Below are positions 56,333-64,000 of a stretch of DNA of 64,000 nt, one piece after another (within the stretch, counting starts at the first letter, position 1; the number at the start of each line of letters is the position of its first letter). This stretch comes from Blumeriella jaapii (taxonomy: Eukaryota > Ascomycota > Leotiomycetes > Helotiales > Drepanopezizaceae), in contig VWND01000008.1 in the NCBI GenBank assembly GCA_009599575.1, positions 806,001 through 870,000 on the forward strand, in the 5' to 3' direction. A program made the position numbers and the translations under genes. Under the pieces are notes generated by a model that saw nothing but the letters and a program-made list of their open reading frames with translations, was not told where the DNA came from and did no database searches.

Positions 56333-58230
56333 TCAACGCTTGACCGGATCTTGTGGCAGAAAGTTGCCGACAATGAGGCAGGGACTGTAGCAATGATCAG
56401 TGGGTGGGTGGGTAGACAGGGCCGCCAGGAATGCGCGCATACATTTTGTGGTCATCCCTCCGAATCGTGAAGGAGAAACAGCATTTGATCGTCGGATCTT
56501 GGGATTTGTCATCCGGGTTCTTCAGATGACAGCTGGTCAACAAGGCTTTTTGGCTTTGGTCAAACGCTATGCTGCCGAATTTCTCCCAGTAGCTGACGAG
56601 GGATTCTTCGGTGAGGATCTCGTGGATCGCAACTTTGCCCTGGTATCAGAATCAGCAACATGCCACGGTCCAATGGCAGCAACGACGACTCACATCTCGC
56701 AGCTTCTCGACCGGGACATGGATCAGTTCTGCCATCTCCTTGTTGCCCCTGCATATCTCGCCGGTTCGTCTCCAACAGCACGCAGGTACAGCCATGCTCG
56801 CAAACACCCGATCGTACTCCATCAGGCTACGCTCGAACCACATCTCGACATAGACGAGCTCGATATCCGTCAGAGCATGGACCTTCTCCCGAAACTTGGG
56901 TCGGAAACTGCTTAGTGTTTTCAAGATCTTCTGCTTCTGAGCTGCGTGCAGATGACTATCCATGTATGCTGACAGGCGCTGGTAGCCGAGCACGTAGTTG
57001 AAGGGCTTCAGCATCCCGGCGTCGTACTTCGCGCGGAGTCGCTGCATTCGTTCTTCGGGCGCATCGTTCCCAATCGGGTCGGCGGCCTGGAAGTAGTACT
57101 CGCGTGCTTTGTCGGTCGGTATGGCGCTTGCTGGTCTCGAGATCGCCCCCGCTTGACCCGCACCAGGTCCCAATAACGCGGACGAGGGCGTGCCCGACGG
57201 GCCCGCATTGCTGTTCGACGCCCCCGATAACATTGCTCCCCCAGCTTGATCGTTCGATGATCCCGGGGGATCTTCGGGGAGCGACGCCCCGTCGTCGAGC
57301 AAGCTGTTGTTCAGGAAGTCGTTCAAGAGGTTGTACTCGTTCGTCACTTCGGGCGCGTTGAACATGTACGAGGGGTGATAGTTATGCATATCTTGGAATG
57401 GGTTGTGTGAAGGCCAGTCGCTGGCGTTTCCGATGACTGTCCGGTGATTAATCGCTGAGCGCGGAGAGGAGGGTGCGAGCCTTACACCGGTTGCTGTTGC
57501 TACTGAGCGCATTTGCCTGGATGCCGGAGACGGGCGCGGGCTGCACCAGCTGTAGAGATCCGGCCTGGGACAGTGCCGCCGTGTTCAAAGTGAGGCTGGT
57601 CTCCTGCGATGGACTGGGACCTTGCTCGAACGAAGCGCTCACGCCGGTCTCTGTGTTGGGTGCCGGCGCGTGCACTGGCGATGATCCATCCTTCTCGGCC
57701 CCGGTGTTGCTCTGGTGACTCTTCCCCTTCTTCGTGGCCGACTCGGGTTCGAGGTTTCGTGGCTCGTCTCTGCACAGATGGCCTATGGATCGTTTGAGGC
57801 ATCTGGCACACGGGCGTTCCTTGTGCAACGGACGAGCAGTTAGTCACAGAACACTGCGTACCACGAGTGGCTGCATACATTGGGAGGAGTCGTACCAAAT
57901 CGCATGTCATATGCTACCCAGCACGCAAATGAATTAGCCTGTGCCCGCGAGTTGCGCGTACTCGCATCCCTCCAGGACCTCCAGGAGACGGGAGCCCATG
58001 CAAGACTTACAGATCGGCGGCAATACACACACGCTGCAGGAACGCGCCTCGAGGTCAGTAGATGTCTCACGGCGAGACTCCATCTCCTGCCGGGGCGGGC
58101 CGGACGTACCATGATTGACCTTGCGCCGCTTCTTCGGGCTCTTGCTTGCGCCGGACGCTGGCGGCGACTTCTGGAGCTTCGCCTGCGGGAGCTTCGCCTG
58201 CTGCCCGTTGCTGGCCCCATTCTGTTCCAT
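56333..58230 (-). CDS. Zn2Cys6-PAS transcription activator of gluconeogenesis (AcuK/AcuM/Ert1/Rds2 family)
   Basis: Nuclear regulator of gluconeogenic and non-fermentable carbon genes. Exons 58230-58110, 58033-58011 (23 nt), 57913-57896 (18 nt), 57819-57486, 57436-56694, 56639-56443, 56384-56333; 495 residues. The zinc cluster (Cys 42, 45, 52, 58, 61, 70) is assembled from four exons: KKRRKVNHA, CVYCRRS, HMTCDL, ERPCARCLKRS. A disordered middle is followed by FNYVLGYQRLSAYMDSHL, VYVEMWFERSLMEYDRVF and the PAS-like WRRTGEICRGNKEMAELI, then DGKVAIHEILTEESLVSYW, FSFTIRRDDHK-I and the final CLIVGNFLPQDP. It looks closer to AcuM/Rds2-type than to AcuK as I remember them. ATG 58230 is the first in frame; a non-coding 5' exon ending at a GTAAGC near 58396 is possible. 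Confidence 0.88.
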
Positions 58231-60235
58231 GACATCGGAGCCTAGGTTCTGAGGGCTCCCATCGGATGGCGGCGACACACGCGCGGAGGCGGGCAGCGAG
58301 GTCTCGTCGGCACGTCACGGCGCGCCCTCTCCCGGTACCGCTGCTGGGGCCGACGGTCAGTTCGCAGGACGACGTGGCGATGGAATGGATGCTTACCAAC
58401 GGCGGCCTGCGACACAGCACGGCGACTCGAGTTGCTCGAGGTGCTCGACGGTGCTACTGTGCTCGACGGTGCTCGAGTCGAGGATCTATGACGGTCGAGG
58501 GGATGGAGGAAGTTTGGGGGGGGGGGTCGGATCTGAGCCGGAGAGGCTGGGGGCTCGTGCCGACCATGTCCACAGAAGGACGGACGGAGGAGCGAACGGG
58601 GTCAGTCTGGATCGCTCTGGCTCTGGCTCTGGCTCTCGCTGCTGGCTGCTGGCTGTTGGCGGTTGGCTGTCAGGTACGAAGGTCGAAGTACCGTACTTTA
58701 TAAGTCGAGGACGCGCACATGTTCGCAGAGGCCGGACCAATGGCATGGGAATACATGTGATGGTTGTCCTGGTCGTCACAGGTCTGGAGGGATGGAGGGA
58801 TGGAGGGGAGGATGAGGGAGGGAGGGAGGGAGGGAGGGATGGGACGGGAGGCCGGCATAACTCTGCTGTGCAAGACATAAAACTGTTATGTACAGAAGAT
58901 GTACAGTACTGACTGCACTGCACTGCATTGTACTGTGCATACGTGCATACTGTCCTGTCCTGTCCTTCGCTCATCCAAACCGCCTCAGCCTCGGTCGCTG
59001 GAGCTGTCGGCTCGGGTTAAGAATTGTTCCGTGTCTTACTAATCAGCCCCCCGTGCCTGGTGTTTCTTGAGAGAGCCTCATGTCTCCCTTGCCGAGCATC
59101 TCTCGATGTTACGGTCGACCCTCTTAACCGTGGAGTCTCGCCTGCGAAACTTGCGACCTACGGAGCATGCGAGGCAGCATGCTCAACCAGATCGGCGTCC
59201 CACCTGGTCTACAGTACAGTACGCGGTCATCTAACAAACGGTGACAGGTCCGCTCCCCAGAGGGAGAGAGACGTGCAGAGGCAATGGCAGCTTGCCAGGC
59301 GGCGGTTTCAAGGGCCACCGACAGCCACTTCGACGCAACACGCCTGAAGACCTGGAAGGCCTCGTCGCACATGGGATCCAACGAGTCTTGGGAACATCCA
59401 CAGAGCGGAGCGAACGGCCGAGAAGTTCACAGGTATCGTCATCGCTATCTCCGCTCCTACTGTGTGTGCAGGACAGTACAGCACTGTCCGTACCGTATGT
59501 ACGGAGTGTAGGAACGAGAGCACGACCATCGCTACCACGTGAACAAACCTCGAACATGCCGACCCTGACCTGTCTATGTACCGTGCTGTAGCTTAGCTAC
59601 GAGACGTGAAGTACAGACGTGAAGTACAGACGTGAAGTACCGTGCTGTCCTCCAAGGCCGTTTCTTGTCATTGGCAAAACCCCAGCCTTGGGTACACATC
59701 TACCAAGCGAAGCACAGAGCAGCAGCTACTACTTCTTATACATACAGTGCTGTACAGCACTATGCAATCTTGATCCCCTCGCAAGCAAAGCTTACCGGTT
59801 GATCCTCTGTGCAAGAGACACAAGCCATCTTACACTTCCCACTTGGTACAGCACTGACATCTCCTCCCCTACGCCAGCGTCAAATTCAACACCACATCAC
59901 ACACCACCAGACGACAGCCAGCCATGCCAGCCTCCCTGACCTCCTGGTCGCAAAGCCGAAACGCGCCATCCTTCCACTTCTTCTCATTCCCACGAGGTGA
60001 GGAGATACGTACAAATATACTGTACAAATTGTACATATCTAGTCTACCGCTACATACAAGTGTAAAGTAGTCGTACTCCTTAGTACAGTACCATCGCAGA
60101 ATCCCGTTCCAATCCCGTTCCAATCCACGTTTCCTGCCCAGGACTCCCGCTACCAGCCAATCCCGCACCACACTTATGGACGGCCCAGCCGTCCACGGAG
60201 AGGTAGCTCAATACCTAAGTGCTGTACCACTACCT

Positions 60236-60411
60236 ACATACATACATACATATACACATACATACATGCAGACAGATATACAGACAGACAGACATACATA
60301 CATACATATACATACATACATACACATACATACATATACATACACATGCATACACATACATACACATACATACACACATACATACATACAGTACCTACCT
60401 ACCTACCTACC
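60236..60411. repeat. CATA microsatellite ending in CTAC units
   Basis: About 155 bases of ACATACAT/ACACATAC units, then (CTAC)n at 60393-60411. Confidence 0.9.
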
Positions 60412-60680
60412 AATCTCAACCATCAAGCCCACCCTCCTCCCCAGGTCACTCACTTCACAAACACCATGGAGAAACATCCCGCCCGTAGGAACAGGCTTCA
60501 AACAGCGGGCCCATGGGCCAAGCATATCTTTAACATCACTGCTTTCTCGAAGGCCTCCGTACTGTGTGTATACACAGTATTGTGTGTGTATGTACAGAAC
60601 AATCCCCAGCTTGGCACGTCCTATACAGTACCGCACGGAAGGCTGAGGTGGCTTTGCCCCTCTCCTGACGTTAAACAATC

Positions 60681-60722
60681 TCATCATCATCATCATCATC
60701 ATCATCTTCATCATCATCATCC
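60681..60722. repeat. CAT trinucleotide repeat
   Basis: About 13 CAT units with one CTT interruption. Confidence 0.9.
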
Positions 60723-60944
60723 GCCAATTCTCATTCCCCTTCCCGTTTCCAGCACCCCGCCCCACCCGTCCCAACCCGAACTCGCCCTAGCGTCAAAACC
60801 CCGACCTTCCCCTCAGTATGTACTGTACTGTACCCAAACACCAACAGCACACACAGTACAATACAGTAGCTAGACTCTAGGTAGCCCCACCCGAGAGACG
60901 TTCTAGACGGCGGGACGGGGACTCGGTATTTGCGGGATGTATGT

Positions 60945-61089
60945 GTATATGTATAAATGTGTATATGTATAAATGTGTATATGTATATATATGTATGTGT
61001 ATAAATATATATATACGTATATATAAATGTATGTATCCTGTATATGTACGTAAATTTGCGGTACTAGACTAGACTATACTATACTACAC

Positions 61090-61121
<32 letters not shown>

Positions 61122-61139
61122 TACACACATACACACATA

Positions 61140-61178
<39 letters not shown>

Positions 61179-61247
61179 ACACACACAAACACACATACAC
61201 ACCTACACACATACACACCTACATACATACATACATACATTACACAA
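60945..61247. repeat. Compound TGTA/TATA and CA/CATA microsatellite
   Basis: TGTATATGTATAAA units (60945-61034), then after about 55 bases an ACAC/ATAC tract (61093-61247). Confidence 0.9.
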
Positions 61248-61330
61248 CAACGAATCAGCGCGAAGCCACAAGGCAGAGGAGTAGCGAGAGGGAGGAGGAG
61301 GAGGAAGAGGAGGAGGAAGAGAGTGAAGAT

Positions 61331-61560
61331 ACATACATACATACATACATACATACAGCAGTACGTATATACAGCAGTACGTATATAGATAGTGTATGTA
61401 TGTATGTATGTAGTGTATGTATATAGTGTAGGTATGTAGTGTAGGTATGTAGTGTAGGTATGTAGTATAGGTATGTAGTATAGATATGTAGTGTAGGTAG
61501 GTATGTAGTGTAGGTATGTATGTAGGGTGTGTACAGTACAGTAGGTAGGTAGGGTAGGTA
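61331..61560. repeat. CATA, then GTAGGTAT minisatellite-like tract
   Basis: CATA units (61331-61357), CAGCAGTACGTATATA twice (61357-61387), then repeated TAGTGTAGGTATG units to about 61560. Confidence 0.85.
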
Positions 61561-62132
61561 GGTAGGGTAAAGGGACAGTAGCTTAGCTTAGCTTAGTACA
61601 GTACAGTACAGTACAGTACTAGGAGTGAAGGAGTGAATAAACATATATATAACAAAGGTAGGTAGAAAAGGAGAGAGAGGGAAGCGATGTACAGTACGCG
61701 AGCAATGGGCCCGCGGGTCGCAGGTGCAGACCGAGCGCGAGGGTGCAAATGAAAAGGTTGGGATGTACGGTACAGGACAATGTGTGCATTATACATGGCC
61801 CCGTCCCCTTCGCTCCGACGGGGTAGCTATGTACTGTACCGGTGCCAATTTCAACCCCCAGGGCCGACTGGGCCAAGCTCCCATCCCATTCCCATCCGCG
61901 CATCAGTCATTCCGAATGTGATGTAAAGCTATAGCCAAATTCCTGTGTATCATTGGGGGAGAAGAGAACCACATCAAAAAAAAAAAAAAAGAGCAAAAAA
62001 AAGAGCAATCCTGTGCCCCGGCCCACCCGCCCCCGTGAGTTGGAAAAGAAAAGCAGACCCCGACGCCAGATCCCATGCCGTTTCGCCGTCCCGGGATGGG
62101 GGCAACCTCCGTCCCGAGACCCACGCCCATCC

Positions 62133-63552
62133 TCAAGATCGACCTTCCATCTGATCCACCCGATGCTGCAGCGCCTGGTTGCCCTTGATCAGGTCTTCCA
62201 GCCAGTCCGCCGCCATGATGAGCACGGCGCTCTTGCTGAACCCGCCGCCCCTCAGGCCGGGCACCAACTCCCCGAGGTCCTCGAAGCCCTCTCGGATCAG
62301 GGTCCTGCGTTTCTGCTCGCTCTTGATGTGGTTCTCGCGCTTCTGGTCCTCGGTGAGATTCTCCCTCGCTTTGGCCGCCGCGGCGGCCGTGGATTTCCGT
62401 CGCTTGTGACCCGGTTCCGCGTCCGGGCCCGGCGGCGGGAGCGCGGCCTGCTTGCCACTCTTCCGCTTCTTGGCGCTCGCGCTGACGGGGGGCGCGTCCT
62501 CCCCCGCTCCGGCGTCTTCTGGCAACCTGCTCTTCCGTCGTTTGCGGGCCCGCGCATCTTGGTCGTCGTCCCCGGGGGGCCCCGGGGGCCCCGGGGGCAC
62601 GGGACTGGGGGGCCGGGTGGTCTCGGTGCTGCTGGGCATGTTCAGCAGGGCATGGTCGACAATCTCCTGGAACGGGTTGCCCGCGGACGGCTGACGTTCC
62701 GGCAGCGGCGGGGCGAGGAAGGCTTGCGGGCCACCGAAGCCGGCATCCGAGCCCCAGTGGATGTCGACCTTGCGATGGGCGCCCGGCTGGGGCATGGACC
62801 GATCGGGCGGGGCTCCGAACACCATGTCGGTGAAGAAGGCGTCGCGTCCGTACTCGTCCGCCCGCGGCGCGAAGACTGCGGGGGCCGCGCCGGGTGGGTG
62901 GACATGGACTGGGTCCGGGCATGGCCGTTGGGATGGTGGGTATGGGGTCCCGCCACCAGGCCGTCGCTCATGCTATGTGCGCGCGCCGCCGGCCCGCGGT
63001 GCCGCGATCCGTTCTGGAGCACGGCGGCCGCGGCCAGCACGTCGGCCGGCGTGGCGGGGGAGAGGGGCGGGCCGGCGTCCATGGGCGGGTTCATGGCTCC
63101 GAAATGGGCGTCGGGCAGTCCCTGATGGGACCCGGCTGGGGCGGGTTGCGGGCCGAACGACGAGCTCGTTCCCATGAAGTCGGGCGGCAACTCGTCCCAT
63201 CCCGGACCCAGATCCGCGGCGGCGGGCTGGGTGGTGAAGAAGTCATAGTTGAAGTGGTCGGAACTGACGCCGTCGAAGAAGCTGTCGAGGAACTTGGACT
63301 CGCTGTCGTCGAGCAGCGACGGGCCGGGGGCCGGCGCGGTGGGGGAGGGGAAGGGATACTGCGACGTGGACTCGAAAGAATCTGCGGCGCGCATCAGACG
63401 ACGGTCGCGCACGCGGGGGGGGGGGGGGGGGGGGGGGGATGAGGGGGCGAAGAGAGGGAGAGATGGATGTCTGTCTGTCACTCACAGCCAAAAGGCATCT
63501 CCAGGTTCGGTGGTCTCGACGAACCCATACTGGGACGCTGAAACGCGAGCAT
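62133..63552 (-). CDS. bHLH transcription factor (Ino4-like), frame broken near 62882
   Basis: Basic helix-loop-helix factor of the fungal type related to Ino4; it likely binds E-box DNA as a dimer. Exons 63552-63486 and 63381-62133 (intron 104 bases containing a G24/C24 tract). The start MLAFQRPSMGSSRPPN is joined to FESTSQYPFPSPTAP. The middle is Pro/Ala/Gly-rich and disordered. The C-terminal bHLH reads LTEDQKRENHIKSEQKRRTL (basic helix, H..E..RR) and KSAVLIMAADWLEDLIKGN (helix 2). Nuclear-signal-like ARKRRKSR and KKRKSGK precede it. Between STHPARP and VFAPRADEYGRDAFF the frame changes at the G5 run 62880-62884 (C5 on the coding strand); one extra C restores 438 codons. Confidence 0.82.
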
Positions 63553-64000
63553 GGGTGCCGTCCGGGCCTCTGGGAAGCGTTGGCGCCGCCACGCAGGATC
63601 GTCGGGATGTTTCCAGCAGATGGGCTCAACTCTCGCGGCGTCCAGCGTTACCGCATCGCATCTCGGCCAGCGGAGAGGCGTGGTCGGGGGGTCGTTGGGG
63701 AGGTTGGGGGAGGTTCGGGAGGTTCGGGTGGTTCGGGTGGTGCGGTGCGCTGTGTTTTGTTTGGTTTCGTTTGGGTTGGGTTTTGGTTTGTTTTGTTGTG
63801 TTGTGTTGTGTTGAAGCCAGCCCGGCCCACCGAGGGCGACGAGATCTCCGCAGCCCGCGGCCCGTCTCCGCGAGGCAGCTACTGTCGCTGGGGGATGCGC
63901 GGGCGGGTTCGCGGCGTGGCGGGTCAGCGTTCTCGGTCTTCTTGGAGGATGCACGGAGGATGGAGAGATGGAGAGATGGAGAGATGCGGTCATGCGACGG
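63553..64000. other. Presumed promoter and leader of the bHLH gene
   Basis: The coding strand reads CAACACAACACAACACAACA-type CA-rich repeats (63788-63814) and CGAACC/CCTCCC repeats (63695-63745), as in an unstructured 5' leader. The remainder, including GGAGAGAT units at 63959-63984, shows nothing else. Confidence 0.5.

Larger units (their letters stand above)
58231..62132. other. Gene desert, 3.9 kb, microsatellite-rich
   Basis: No supported gene. Contains a G11 run (58516-58526), CTGGCT repeats (58616-58640), GGAG repeats (58806-58838), many GTACAGTAC blocks (58899-58910, 59213-59222, 60828-60838, 61530-61541, 61594-61618), CATA, CAT, CA, TATA and GTAGGTAT microsatellites from 60236 to 61560, and A14/A8 tracts at 61977-62003. 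Confidence 0.65.

Noticed and set aside
57437..57485. GTGTAAG donor in the gluconeogenesis regulator
   Set aside because: The GT two bases earlier breaks the phase; using GTAAGG restores the frame.
1..64000. Secondary-metabolite, defence or viral cluster
   Set aside because: No PKS, NRPS, terpene cyclase, NLR or viral replication gene is present; neighbours are unrelated housekeeping genes.

Overview
The window is nuclear DNA of a filamentous ascomycete (Pezizomycotina; the gene set fits Dothideomycetes or a near relative, but no marker here fixes the order). The evidence is short GT-AG introns (mostly 45-130 bases) with CTAAC/CTGAC-like branch points, fungal gene families (FacB, Pmp3, Spo22/Zip4, fungal Nup85, Maf1), one eukaryotic tRNA and long gene-free stretches full of microsatellites. 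Genes are monocistronic and lie on both strands. I rebuilt exon joins from splice signals plus family conservation; no transcript data were available.

Layout. 1-1236: amino acid permease, cut by the left edge. 4.4-6.4 kb: GPI11 (PIG-F) and translin. 7.5-8.7 kb: glycerophosphodiester phosphodiesterase. 9.4-10.9 kb: unknown disordered protein. 11.2-12.7 kb: SET-domain methyltransferase. 14.2-16.9 kb: FacB acetate regulator. 18.2-18.6 kb: small presumed mitochondrial protein. 18.9-20.4 kb: YchF-type GTPase. 21.3-21.8 kb: Pmp3. 23.3-23.95 kb: ribosomal protein eL22. 24.8-26.0 kb: mitochondrial carrier. 27.0-28.1 kb: GT8 glycosyltransferase. 28.6-31.8 kb: Nup85, divergent from gamma-tubulin (32.1-33.9 kb). 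34.3-35.9 kb: two small hydrophilic stress-type proteins. 36.1-37.8 kb: Mgs1/WRNIP1. 37.8-41.2 kb: AT-rich DNA with a tRNA-Lys and a GC-rich hairpin island. 41.2-42.2 kb: Maf1. 43.4-44.2 kb: AP-1 sigma, divergent from the glutamate-cysteine ligase modifier subunit (44.7-45.8 kb). 45.9-46.8 kb: Bud32, divergent from a one-TM unknown (47.3-48.0 kb). 49.6-51.4 kb: MFS transporter. 52.7-56.0 kb: Spo22/Zip4. 56.3-58.2 kb: Zn2Cys6-PAS gluconeogenesis regulator. 58.2-62.1 kb: microsatellite-rich gene desert. 62.1-63.6 kb: Ino4-like bHLH factor.

The genes do not form a biosynthetic or defence cluster; most are housekeeping. Two unlinked members of one regulon logic are present (FacB and the AcuK/AcuM/Ert1-type factor, both acting on acetate use and gluconeogenesis), and Maf1 shares the window with a Pol III tRNA gene.

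The less ordinary signals are: (i) very small internal exons that are needed to keep conserved motifs intact (10 nt in YchF, 9 nt in AP-1 sigma, 23 and 18 nt inside one Zn2Cys6 zinc cluster); (ii) a GC-AG intron in pmp3; (iii) a self-complementary GTACAGTAC motif repeated dozens of times, apparently only between genes; (iv) five conserved genes each broken by what looks like a one- or two-base indel, which points to base-level assembly errors unless reads say otherwise; (v) a short island of tandem UUCG-type hairpins at 40.2 kb that may be an unannotated structured RNA.
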